Shown: piece after piece, positions 36,045-43,600 of the stretch | Layout of the letters: each line of letters begins with the position of its first letter | Position numbering within the stretch: position 1 is the first letter of the stretch | Assembly (NCBI GenBank): GCA_003566715.1 | Contig: PXCF01000031.1 | Span: 1 to 53,059 of the forward strand | DNA from: Cryomorphaceae bacterium | GTDB lineage: Bacteria > Bacteroidota > Bacteroidia > Flavobacteriales > Schleiferiaceae | Direction of reading: 5' to 3' | Length of the DNA: 53,059 nt | Notes under the pieces: generated by a model | Told to the model about the DNA's origin: nothing | The model's database searches: none | Seen by the model: the letters and a program-made list of their open reading frames with translations, nothing else | Made by a program: the position numbers and the translations under genes

Positions 36045-36749
36045 ATGCATATAATCATCACTGGCGCTTCATCCGGACTAGGCAAAGCTTTAACTGAGGC
36101 TTTCCTTGAAAAAAACAAAGACAACCATATTATAGGTATCAGCCGATCAAAAACCATAACGCATCCGAGATACCACCACATTACCGCCGATTTATCGGAT
36201 ATCGATGAGATAAAAAACCTTCACATATCGATTCCCGACAGCGAAAAGAAGTGCTTGCTGATTAACAATGCCGGTCAAATTGACCCCATTGACTTCACAC
36301 AGAGCTTAAATGTCCACGCTTTAGCAAAACACTACCACCTCAATGTACTTGCCGTACACGCAATGTGCTCAAAATTCCTAACTGCTACGGAAAACAAAGC
36401 CCACCGGCACATCATTAATATCAGTTCTGGTGCGGGAAAATACCCGGTAAAAGGCTGGGGTGCCTATTGTGCCGGAAAGGCTGCTGTTGATATGTTGTCT
36501 CGCGTTATGGCCGAAGAATACACCGATGTGGGTGTTTGGTCTTTGGCTCCCGGCATTGTAGACACCCCCATGCAGTCAACCATTAGACATACTCCTGAAG
36601 AAGCCTTCCCCGACTTGCCGCGCTTTATAAATTACCACCAAAACGGTGAACTGGTAAGTGCCGAACAAACGGCCTTAAAAATCATTGCGCTTTTCGACCA
36701 TCCTGAAAAAGTTAAAGATGTCGTTATTTCGTTAAGAGATTTTGCTTAA
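36045..36749 (+). CDS. Short-chain dehydrogenase/reductase
   Basis: A 234-residue NAD(P)-dependent oxidoreductase. The Rossmann motif is TGASSGLGKAL at the N-terminus, with NNAGQ in the middle and the catalytic Ser plus YCAGK (YxxxK) in NISSGAGKYPVKGWGAYCAGKAA. The C-terminal part (SLAPGIVDTPMQ) resembles benzil reductase/sepiapterin-reductase-like SDRs. The ATG at 36045 was chosen over the open frame to 35997 because it places the Rossmann strand at the N-terminus. Substrate unknown. The lipoprotein gene at 36774 follows by 24 bases. Confidence 0.92.
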   Translation: MHIIITGASSGLGKALTEAFLEKNKDNHIIGISRSKTITHPRYHHITADLSDIDEIKNLHISIPDSEKKCLLINNAGQIDPIDFTQSLNVHALAKHYHLNVLAVHAMCSKFLTATENKAHRHIINISSGAGKYPVKGWGAYCAGKAAVDMLSRVMAEEYTDVGVWSLAPGIVDTPMQSTIRHTPEEAFPDLPRFINYHQNGELVSAEQTALKIIALFDHPEKVKDVVISLRDFA

Positions 36750-36773
36750 TTTGGCTGTCTTAATTCATCTTCA

Positions 36774-37307
36774 ATGAAACAAACATTACCCCTGTTTTTT
36801 ATATGTCTCATATTGTTAGGTTGTCGAAAAGACCCAGAAGACATTAACGTTCTCGAGCAAACGCCTCCGAGGACACTGGCCGAACAAATGCCGGGTGAAT
36901 GGACGCTCGAAGCCGTCTCCTACGTATCGGAATTCACTATTGAAATTGAGGGTTTACCTTTACCCATCAACAATAGTGGTACCGATAAAAACGCCCGTGG
37001 AAGTATGTCGATAGATGCCACTAATATGGATTACAACGCCCGCTACACTGTCATGCTGGCCATCCCTTTTCTTCCATTGCCAAGCTTTCCCGTGCCCGAC
37101 AACATTCAATTTGCGGGTAATTACAATATTTCGGGTGGAAATATTGGCGTTCAAAACAGCGGTGGATCCAGAACATTGGAGGTCATTTCACACGGCCCAT
37201 ATCACCTAACATTTCAAACAACCAGTATTTTAAACTTAGGATTACCCCTTCCCGGCGTGTCCGACATCCCCGTAGACGTTATTCTTCACTACGTAAAAGA
37301 CTTTTAG
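36774..37307 (+). CDS. Lipocalin-like lipoprotein
   Basis: A 177-residue lipoprotein with signal FFICLILLGC (Cys17). Residues EQMPGEWTLEAVSY start a domain with the GxW opening of lipocalin-like folds, and the rest alternates in strands with Pro-rich loops (LPLPINNSG, LPLPSFPVPD). No enzyme motif is seen. It follows the SDR gene by 24 bases and could be co-transcribed with it. Confidence 0.75.
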   Translation: MKQTLPLFFICLILLGCRKDPEDINVLEQTPPRTLAEQMPGEWTLEAVSYVSEFTIEIEGLPLPINNSGTDKNARGSMSIDATNMDYNARYTVMLAIPFLPLPSFPVPDNIQFAGNYNISGGNIGVQNSGGSRTLEVISHGPYHLTFQTTSILNLGLPLPGVSDIPVDVILHYVKDF

Positions 37308-37373
37308 AAATAGTAAAGTTTTAGATTTTCGTTGTACTTTAGCAGCCATTATTAACTAATCACACATTTTCAA

Positions 37374-38114
37374 ATGAAAAAATTATTATTTTCTTTCACG
37401 GCTTTGTTGGGATTTGGTGTTGCTTTTGCACAAACCCCTTCTTATGACTTATCTGCTGAATTGGTTCAGCCAGCAGCCAGCGCAACCATCGTTTCAGGAC
37501 AGTCATTTACCATTGAGATAAATGTAAACAATGCAGGACCTGACGCTATTCCTGCTGGAGACACCATTGGTGTTGTGCCTTTGATTGGCGGACAACCATT
37601 TCAAAATCAACAGGGCCAACCATTTATATTTGCCACCATTCTTCAAGCACCTATTCCCGCAAATGGATCAATCTCTTTTGACAACAACTTCACTGTAACT
37701 GGTACGCAGTCAGGATCGTTGACTTTATGTGCAGAGCTCTTCGCAGTACAAGGTAATTCTGCCGGAGGTGAGATTGATTCATCAAACTGGGTTGATTGTA
37801 ATAGTGTAAATTTCCAAGGTGGTGGAACAACCAGTGTAAACGAATATAAACTTTCCGTTACCGAAGATAACTCTTACTACGCCGAAGGTGTTTTCTATTT
37901 CGATGTGACCTCTATTAATGGCGACGCCGCACGTGTCAACTACGATTTAGTAAACGTTGCCGGCCAAACCATCATCAGCGGACAACTTCCAATTAACGTA
38001 AGCAGTGTAAAAGGACAAGTGGAAATCCCTCAAGTTCCCACTGGTGTTTACATCATGCGCATGTCTGATGGCCAGCAGTTCAACGCCACCAAAAAAATTA
38101 TGATCGCTCAATAA
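37374..38114 (+). CDS. Secreted protein with CARDB-like domain and T9SS type A sorting domain (paralogue 1)
   Basis: A 246-residue exported protein. The signal peptide ends FAQ. Residues about 22-150 are a CARDB/Ig-like domain (YDLSAELVQPAASATIVSG ... NNAGPDAIPAGDTIG). The last 80 residues are a type A sorting domain (YDLVNVAGQTIISGQL ... VPTGVYIMRMSDGQQFNATKKIMI), which T9SS recognises and cleaves. A near-consensus -7 box TACTTTAG lies at 37335-37342. It is followed by a strong terminator and then a diverged paralogue at 38199, so it is one half of a tandem duplication. Function unknown. Confidence 0.88.
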   Translation: MKKLLFSFTALLGFGVAFAQTPSYDLSAELVQPAASATIVSGQSFTIEINVNNAGPDAIPAGDTIGVVPLIGGQPFQNQQGQPFIFATILQAPIPANGSISFDNNFTVTGTQSGSLTLCAELFAVQGNSAGGEIDSSNWVDCNSVNFQGGGTTSVNEYKLSVTEDNSYYAEGVFYFDVTSINGDAARVNYDLVNVAGQTIISGQLPINVSSVKGQVEIPQVPTGVYIMRMSDGQQFNATKKIMIAQ

Positions 38115-38132
38115 TTTTTTGAGTCCCTCATT

Positions 38133-38165
38133 AAAAAAAGCCTTTCCATGTGAAAGGCTTTTTTT
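38133..38165. terminator. Strong bidirectional intrinsic terminator
   Basis: A perfect 14-bp stem AAAAAAAGCCTTTC / GAAAGGCTTTTTTT (38133-38146 with 38152-38165) with loop CATGT, followed by ATTTTT. It separates the two tandem paralogues, so the second needs its own promoter. Confidence 0.92.
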
Positions 38166-38198
38166 ATTTTTACCACATTCATTCACACTACATACACT

Positions 38199-38915
38199 TT
38201 GAAACGTCTCACAACCTTACTGTTCTTTGCCGCTTGTTATATAATGAACGGGCAATCTCACGACTTGGAAGTATCCCTGATTCGCCCAACCAATGGCTTT
38301 GCGTCGGGTGTACAGTTCACTTTTGAGGCCGGGTTTACCAACAATGGCCCCGATACCATCCCCGCCGGAGACACCGTGTTCTTTCAAGCCACATTTAACG
38401 GGCAACCACTGCTCGAAATGGGTCAACCCATTACCTATAGGTATATATTTAATCAAAACCTTGCTAGTGGTCAAACTTTAAGTAGCTCCAGACAATTAAC
38501 CGTCATCGGCGGCAGTTTTGGGCAAGTAAATGTGTGCGCCAAAATCACAGAATACAGAGGGGTGGCCTCCGGGAATGAAATTGACTCCAGCAATTGGGAA
38601 GATTGTCGATTGCAAACATACTCAGACGTGAGTAGTACAGGAACATTTCGATTGTTATCGCCCATAAATAACTCTCGCATGGTGCACAACCATCTAATCA
38701 TTGACTTGGAAGACGCCCCCATTTCTGTGAGTAACGCGGCAAACATTAAACTTTACAATCTCAATGGTCAGGTCATTTACAGCACGACCATCGCTTCTAA
38801 GAATCACCAAATTTTTGAAACATTAGTCATTCCAAGCGTGCCTCAAGGTCTATATATCCTCGACCTGTATTTTGCAGGGCATGCCCCGTTGCGAAAAAAA
38901 CTCAGTACTCTTTAA
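38199..38915 (+). CDS. Secreted protein with CARDB-like domain and T9SS type A sorting domain (paralogue 2, TTG start)
   Basis: A 238-residue exported protein, paralogous to the gene just upstream: SHDLEVSLIRPTNGFASGVQF aligns with its YDLSAELVQP opening, both share NNGPDTIPAGDT-like and EIDSSNW segments, and both end in a type A sorting domain (IKLYNLNGQVIYSTTI ... VPQGLYILDLYF). The likely start is TTG at 38199, since only that start gives a signal peptide (MKRLTTLLFFAACYIMNGQ); the first ATG at 38244 would remove it. It ends 11 bases before the convergent DUF3050 gene. Confidence 0.85.
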   Translation: MKRLTTLLFFAACYIMNGQSHDLEVSLIRPTNGFASGVQFTFEAGFTNNGPDTIPAGDTVFFQATFNGQPLLEMGQPITYRYIFNQNLASGQTLSSSRQLTVIGGSFGQVNVCAKITEYRGVASGNEIDSSNWEDCRLQTYSDVSSTGTFRLLSPINNSRMVHNHLIIDLEDAPISVSNAANIKLYNLNGQVIYSTTIASKNHQIFETLVIPSVPQGLYILDLYFAGHAPLRKKLSTL

Positions 38916-38926
38916 GCATTCATCGG

Positions 38927-39685
38927 CTACACCGAAAATGCCGCATCCCACAAACGCGCACGAATGCTTAGTGATTGTTGAACGGCCTGTTGCGCTTCTT
39001 CCCATTTTAAAGGGTCGTCACCACACAAGCGCTGCGTCATTTCAATCGCCAAATGGCTGTGGTGGTCACCATCTACTTCTATGTGGCGTTCTAAATAATA
39101 GCGAAACGTTTGGTAATCCTTTCCGGTGTTTTTCTCTATGTCTTTTACAATAGACAGGAACATATCCGGAATCAAGTCCTCTCTCCCAAAGGTGAAAATC
39201 GCCGCCATTAAGTGCGGCTTACCGGAATTGATGATGGAAAAGGTGAATGTCATAAAGTCCAATGCCGCCTTAGGCACACCGTTTTTTAAAGCCGCTGATT
39301 CCAATGACTCTCCTCGGATAAAATCGCCAATAAAACCAAGAACAGTAGAGGTATCCGCACCACTCTGCGACATAGCGTCTAAATACAACTCAAAATGACT
39401 TTTACGAACACCGTGCTCGTCCACATCCGACTCCTCCCCCGTAACGATTTCATTAATTAAGTAGCGCGTTTGGGCATCTCCTACGGGAACCCACGGCACC
39501 TCCACACAGGTCAAATGACGTTGTAAGCCTTTGAGCAAAGACATAAAATCCCAGACGGCATACACGTGATGCTCCATAAAATTTCTGAGCGCTTCGGTGG
39601 TTTGGATGTTCTTATAGGTGTTACTCTCCACAATTTGTTTGCGAACGGGGGCAACAATCCCGTTGATGGCTTCAATGTTGTTCAT
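38927..39685 (-). CDS. DUF3050-family heme-oxygenase-like protein, putative diiron oxygenase
   Basis: A 252-residue helical protein of the DUF3050 family. Candidate metal ligands appear in the heme-oxygenase-like diiron order: Glu38 with His39/40 (MEHHVYAVWDF), Glu99 (FELYLDAM), and His201, Asp205/207, His208, His211 in ERHIEVDGDHHSHLA. Members of the wider superfamily (UndA, SznF types) bind two irons and oxidise fatty acids or amino acids. It lies three bases after the phosphopantetheinyl transferase gene, so its substrate may be a carrier-bound acyl chain. Both the diiron role and the substrate are inference. Confidence 0.8.
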   Translation of the reverse strand: MNNIEAINGIVAPVRKQIVESNTYKNIQTTEALRNFMEHHVYAVWDFMSLLKGLQRHLTCVEVPWVPVGDAQTRYLINEIVTGEESDVDEHGVRKSHFELYLDAMSQSGADTSTVLGFIGDFIRGESLESAALKNGVPKAALDFMTFTFSIINSGKPHLMAAIFTFGREDLIPDMFLSIVKDIEKNTGKDYQTFRYYLERHIEVDGDHHSHLAIEMTQRLCGDDPLKWEEAQQAVQQSLSIRARLWDAAFSV

Positions 39686-39688
39686 CGT

Positions 39689-40339
39689 TTACTTGTCAAT
39701 TAGAAATGCTGTTGAAAGAACCACTTTATTGATGGTTTGGTTCTGCAGATACCAGCGTTTTTTATTTTCTGTGATGGCATAGCCAGTCATTATAGTAGGT
39801 GTCTCTCTGTCCGAGCCTTTCTCCTGCAGGTTGGCCAAATCATTCCAATACACCCGAATATGTGTGTTGAACAAGAGGCCCGGCGAGCCATTGGCCTTGT
39901 AAACCGCCTCTTTAGCGCACCAATAGTGCACGGCGCCAATACGCAACAATTCATCCATCTCCGCCTGGTGGGCAAATCGCTGAATGACCCGCTCAGAAAA
40001 CACGCGATCTTGATGTTCGATGTCAATACCACAAGGCAGACTTGGATGAAAACAAGCAGCGGCGCATCCAATGGTATGCGATAACGACACTTCGCCATTT
40101 TCACTGTAAACGGGCTTGCCATTTGACATGAATGACAACGTTCCCCTGTTGCCGGTCAATGTTTGCAATGCCTTGCGCGCACCAATATATTGTGCTCTTA
40201 CCTCCGCATGTGATATTGCTCGATAACGCTCACCATCAAAAAAGCCATCGTGCAGTGCTCCTGGAACAAACGCTTCTCCGCGCAAATCCCATATACACCA
40301 TTGAAGATCTTCTACTGAGCCTTTTTTTATGATGGGCAT
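39689..40339 (-). CDS. 4'-phosphopantetheinyl transferase (Sfp superfamily)
   Basis: This enzyme moves 4'-phosphopantetheine from CoA to a Ser on carrier proteins. The 216-residue product has the two-half Sfp layout with metal-binding GIDIE at 104-108 and WCAKEAVYK at 140-148, including the catalytic Glu and Lys. The size is between AcpS and Sfp types. It is the first gene of a two-gene unit with DUF3050, three bases apart; a -7 box lies at 40360-40367. Confidence 0.92.
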   Translation of the reverse strand: MPIIKKGSVEDLQWCIWDLRGEAFVPGALHDGFFDGERYRAISHAEVRAQYIGARKALQTLTGNRGTLSFMSNGKPVYSENGEVSLSHTIGCAAACFHPSLPCGIDIEHQDRVFSERVIQRFAHQAEMDELLRIGAVHYWCAKEAVYKANGSPGLLFNTHIRVYWNDLANLQEKGSDRETPTIMTGYAITENKKRWYLQNQTINKVVLSTAFLIDK

Positions 40340-40359
40340 GTGTTTTTATTTTTACCGAG

Positions 40360-40367
40360 CAAAGTTA
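40360..40367 (-). promoter_or_regulatory. -7 promoter box TAACTTTG before the phosphopantetheinyl transferase gene
   Basis: Exact TAnnTTTG on the minus strand with a predicted leader of about 17 bases. No clear -33 TTTG. Confidence 0.5.
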
Positions 40368-40436
40368 GGTTTGAATTTAGGATTTCAGATTGGTATTAGC
40401 TTTTTCGCCATAAGCGACTAAACAACCAAAACACCT

Positions 40437-40444
40437 TATCTTTG
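40437..40444 (+). promoter_or_regulatory. -7 promoter box TATCTTTG abutting the S4-protein start
   Basis: Exact TAnnTTTG, five bases before the ATG at 40450, so the transcript is probably leaderless or nearly so. Confidence 0.55.
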
Positions 40445-40449
40445 CTCAT

Positions 40450-40812
40450 ATGCGATTAGATAAGTTTCTTTGGAGTGTCCGGTTATTTAAAACCCGTAAA
40501 CTGGCGGCTGATGCATGCCGACTCGGAAAAGTAAAAGTTGACGAGGTCGTATCTAAAGCCGGGAAAGAAGTCAAACCTCAATCGGTGGTTGACTTAAAAA
40601 AAGACGGCATCACCTACACCTTTTACGTCATCGATTTGCCGCCATCTCGTGTAGGCGCGCCAAAAGTAGAGGATTACATCTCCAATCAAACCAAGCCGGA
40701 GGAGATGGAACGAAAGGCCTTTATGCAAATGGCTTCAAAACTAAACCGCCAAAAAGGCTTGGGGCGCCCTACCAAAAAAGACCGGCGCGATATCGACAAA
40801 CTACGTGATTAG
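40450..40812 (+). CDS. S4-domain RNA-binding protein (Hsp15-like)
   Basis: A 120-residue protein with an N-terminal S4 RNA-binding fold (MRLDKFLWSVRLFKTRKLAADACRLGKVKVDE ... GKEVKPQSVV) and a Lys/Arg-rich C-terminal tail (LNRQKGLGRPTKKDRRDIDKL). Hsp15 binds stalled 50S subunits with nascent chain and helps recycle them. Length and both motifs fit well. The ATG directly follows the -7 box, and no ribosome binding site is available. Confidence 0.93.
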   Translation: MRLDKFLWSVRLFKTRKLAADACRLGKVKVDEVVSKAGKEVKPQSVVDLKKDGITYTFYVIDLPPSRVGAPKVEDYISNQTKPEEMERKAFMQMASKLNRQKGLGRPTKKDRRDIDKLRD

Positions 40813-40947
40813 GGCCAATTTATGTGTTAAATGATGATTTATTTTCACTAACTTGCAACCCTTTCCAACCATTGTGCATCTAATTGGTTAATACACTAAA
40901 AGTCCACCAAAATTGACACCAACACTTAAATACAAATTCATCCAATA

Positions 40948-42714
40948 ATGAAACAGTTTTTCAAAATGCTGCTCGCATCATTAACAGCCGGTGTGTTGTT
41001 ATTTGGCTTGGTATTCTTAGTCTTTATCGGCATCATTGCTTCGCTCTCGGTTAAAAGTGATACAGAAATCAAAGACGGCTCGGTCATGCGCCTGAACCTC
41101 AATATGGTTATCAATGAGCGTTCGGTTGACAACCCTTTTAGCGGCTTTGATCCTTTCAGCGGAGAGGTACAACGCAGCGGTGGCTTATTCGAGATAGTTG
41201 AAGCCATTGAAACAGCAAAAAACGACGACCGCATCAAAGGCATTTACCTCAACAGCGGCATGTCGTTCGCCGGCATGGGCAGTTTAAAGGAGATTCGCGA
41301 CGCCCTACTTAACTTTAAAGAAAGTGGCAAATTTATCATTAGTTACTCGGAAATTTATTCACAAAAGGGACTGTATATATCGTCCGTCGCAGACTCCATT
41401 TACCTAGCTCCGGAAGGAGGGTTGGAGTGGACTGGACTTTCTTCGGCGGTTCCCTTTTACGTACAAGCACTTAAAAAGGCCGGCATAAAGCCGCAAGTCA
41501 TCCGCGGCAGCAACAACGTCTTTAAATCAGCGGTGGAGCCTTACATTGAAGACTCCATTTCCCCCGCCAATAGAGAGCAGCTTTCGCTCTTACTCAACGA
41601 CATGTGGACTTTGATGCGAAGTGAAATAGCCGAGAGCCGTGGAGTGACGGTAGAGGATCTACAGACTTGGGCAGACAGCCTTAGCATTGCCAACCCGCAG
41701 GTAGCAGCCGATTTAGGACTGGTTACTCGCACCGCATACATCGATGAAGTCAACGATGTACTTCGACAGCTACTCGACGTGGAGGAAGATAAAGACATCC
41801 CCTTCGCATCGGTTGAAAATGTAAGAGGTGAAAAGAAAACCAAAGGCAAATACACCGGAGATCGTGTCGCGGTGGTTTTTGCCCAAGGAGCGATTTCATC
41901 GGGTACAGGTGATGAATTGAGCATCGGCTCGGATCGCTTGGCCAAAGCTTTGAGAAAAGTGAGAAAAGACGATAAAGTTAAAGCCGTTGTATTACGCGTC
42001 AATTCTCCCGGCGGAAGCACCTTGGCTTCCGACGTAATTTTAAGAGAAGTACAACTCCTAAAGGATGCCGGCAAAATAGTGGTGGCCAGTTACGGAGATT
42101 TAGCTGCATCCGGTGGTTACTACATCTCATGCGTGGCCGATAAAATTGTGGCTCAGCCCTCCACCATTACCGGTTCAATCGGGGTATTTGGTTTGTTTTT
42201 CACCGCCGAAGAACTGCTCAACGACAAGATTGGCATTCGATACGATCGCGTAAAAACTGCGGAATTTGCCGATTTGGGATCTCTCGACCGCGAAATGCGT
42301 CCGGAGGAAAAAGCCTATATGCAAAACATGGTGGATTACTTCTATGGTCGCTTTTTGTCTCTGGTCGCCGAAGGTCGCGATTTGGACTCCTCTTATGTTG
42401 ACGACATTGGCCAAGGACGGGTATGGACGGGCGTTCAAGCCTTAGAAAACGGCTTAGTAGACACACTGGGTAGTTTACAAACCGCCATTGCCATGGCGCG
42501 AGACATGGCCAATTTGGGCGACGATGTTCGCGTGGTACAGTATCCCAAAAAGATGGACCCCATTCAAGAACTCCTTCGCTCTTTTGGACTGGATGAACAA
42601 TCCCGCATGAAAAAACAACTCGGACAATTTTACCCCTTCTATCAAAAGTGGAAAGAGATGGAGCGTCATAGTGGGTTGCAGAGTCATATCGGCTACGACC
42701 TGATTATAGAATAG
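40948..42714 (+). CDS. sppA: Signal peptide peptidase SppA, 67K type
   Basis: SppA degrades leftover signal peptides in the membrane. The 588-residue product has an N-terminal membrane anchor (residues 8-34), a degenerate first half and a catalytic second half: general base Lys193 (SNNVFKSAVEPY) and nucleophile Ser388 (GDLAASGGYY), matching the Lys/Ser dyad of the E. coli enzyme (K209/S409). VLRVNSPGGSTLASD is the conserved substrate-binding strand. A hairpin terminator follows at 42756-42793. Confidence 0.96.
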   Translation: MKQFFKMLLASLTAGVLLFGLVFLVFIGIIASLSVKSDTEIKDGSVMRLNLNMVINERSVDNPFSGFDPFSGEVQRSGGLFEIVEAIETAKNDDRIKGIYLNSGMSFAGMGSLKEIRDALLNFKESGKFIISYSEIYSQKGLYISSVADSIYLAPEGGLEWTGLSSAVPFYVQALKKAGIKPQVIRGSNNVFKSAVEPYIEDSISPANREQLSLLLNDMWTLMRSEIAESRGVTVEDLQTWADSLSIANPQVAADLGLVTRTAYIDEVNDVLRQLLDVEEDKDIPFASVENVRGEKKTKGKYTGDRVAVVFAQGAISSGTGDELSIGSDRLAKALRKVRKDDKVKAVVLRVNSPGGSTLASDVILREVQLLKDAGKIVVASYGDLAASGGYYISCVADKIVAQPSTITGSIGVFGLFFTAEELLNDKIGIRYDRVKTAEFADLGSLDREMRPEEKAYMQNMVDYFYGRFLSLVAEGRDLDSSYVDDIGQGRVWTGVQALENGLVDTLGSLQTAIAMARDMANLGDDVRVVQYPKKMDPIQELLRSFGLDEQSRMKKQLGQFYPFYQKWKEMERHSGLQSHIGYDLIIE

Positions 42715-42755
42715 TGACGGTCCATAAAGTCCGATAGCTGCGTTATGCTCATCTG

Positions 42756-42793
42756 AAAAGTGCTCATTTACTTCATGTAAACTGCGCTTTTTT
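42756..42793 (+). terminator. Terminator-like hairpin after sppA
   Basis: AAAAGTGC (42756-42763) pairs with GCGCTTTT (42784-42791, one G-T wobble) and TTTAC (42767-42771) with GTAAA (42777-42781), loop TTCAT, with a T6 run at the 3' end. It belongs to a larger intergenic block that looks repeat-like. Confidence 0.7.
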
Positions 42794-42811
42794 CCCCGAT
42801 AGCTATCGGGG
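42794..42811. repeat. Perfect 18-base palindrome CCCCGATAGCTATCGGGG
   Basis: CCCCGATAGCTATCGGGG equals its own reverse complement. It directly follows the sppA terminator. A related CCGATAGCTG lies at 42731-42740. From memory such GATAGCTATC palindromes recur in Bacteroidota genomes. Confidence 0.8.
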
Positions 42812-42857
42812 TCGCAGGCCTTGCTCTCAAACTTTCTAGTTCAGCCACTTTAACTAT

Positions 42858-43598
42858 TTGGACAAAGCCTATATTGTGGGTAATTTAAAAAGACATCATT
42901 TGCGAAGAGAAGCCGGCATGCATTATTTGGTGCTGGCAGCGCTCTTCGTTGGCGCCTTGGTTACCTGTAATTTGGTAGCCACGAAATTTGTGGAGGTCAA
43001 TATGGGCTTCCGTAAATTTACCTTATCGGCCGGCATTCTGGCTTATCCCGTCACCTTTCTCATTACCGATGTGCTCAGTGAAATATACGGCAAACGTCGC
43101 ACACAAAACGTCGTATGGGCCGGGTTCGCTGCTACAGTTTTCACCTTGGCTATTTTGGCACTTGGTGGACATTATAGTGCTACAGAAAATTCTCAAGTGA
43201 GCGACGACATGTACAATGCCGTTTTCAAAAACTCCCCACGGTTGATAGCGGCCTCTATGATTGCCTATTTATCAGCCCAACTGGTAGATGTGCGTGTATT
43301 TCATTTTTGGAAACGCGTAACCAAGGGGAAAATGCTATGGGTTCGCAACAACTTTTCTACCATTTTTTCCCAATTAATAGACACCACATTGGTGGTCAGT
43401 GTCATTTTTATCAATATTGAAAATGGAAAACCGGTATCAACCATTGGATGGGCTTCTTACGGACAGTTGATTCTAGACGGCTGGATATTTAAAGTCATGT
43501 GGGCCGCCTTAGACACCCCCATATTCTACGGTTTATCTTACTGGTACAAGCGCCGCTTCAAGTTGGAAAACGGAGGAAATCTAAAGGTCGAACTGTAA
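42858..43598 (+). CDS. Queuosine-precursor transporter (YhhQ/QPTR family)
   Basis: A 246-residue integral membrane protein with about six helices that imports queuosine precursors (preQ0/preQ1). Family features are HYLVLAALFVGALVTCNLVATK, KFTLSAGILAYPVTFLITDVLSEIYGK and FLITD..SE.YGK-like spacing, plus SYGQLILDGWIFK near the end. The start is uncertain: TTG at 42858 is the longest; a GTG at 42876 and ATG at 42918 are alternatives, and family members usually have some 15-25 residues before the first helix, favouring the upstream ones. It ends two bases from the convergent FAD oxidoreductase gene. Confidence 0.88.
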   Translation: MDKAYIVGNLKRHHLRREAGMHYLVLAALFVGALVTCNLVATKFVEVNMGFRKFTLSAGILAYPVTFLITDVLSEIYGKRRTQNVVWAGFAATVFTLAILALGGHYSATENSQVSDDMYNAVFKNSPRLIAASMIAYLSAQLVDVRVFHFWKRVTKGKMLWVRNNFSTIFSQLIDTTLVVSVIFINIENGKPVSTIGWASYGQLILDGWIFKVMWAALDTPIFYGLSYWYKRRFKLENGGNLKVEL

Positions 43599-43600
43599 AT

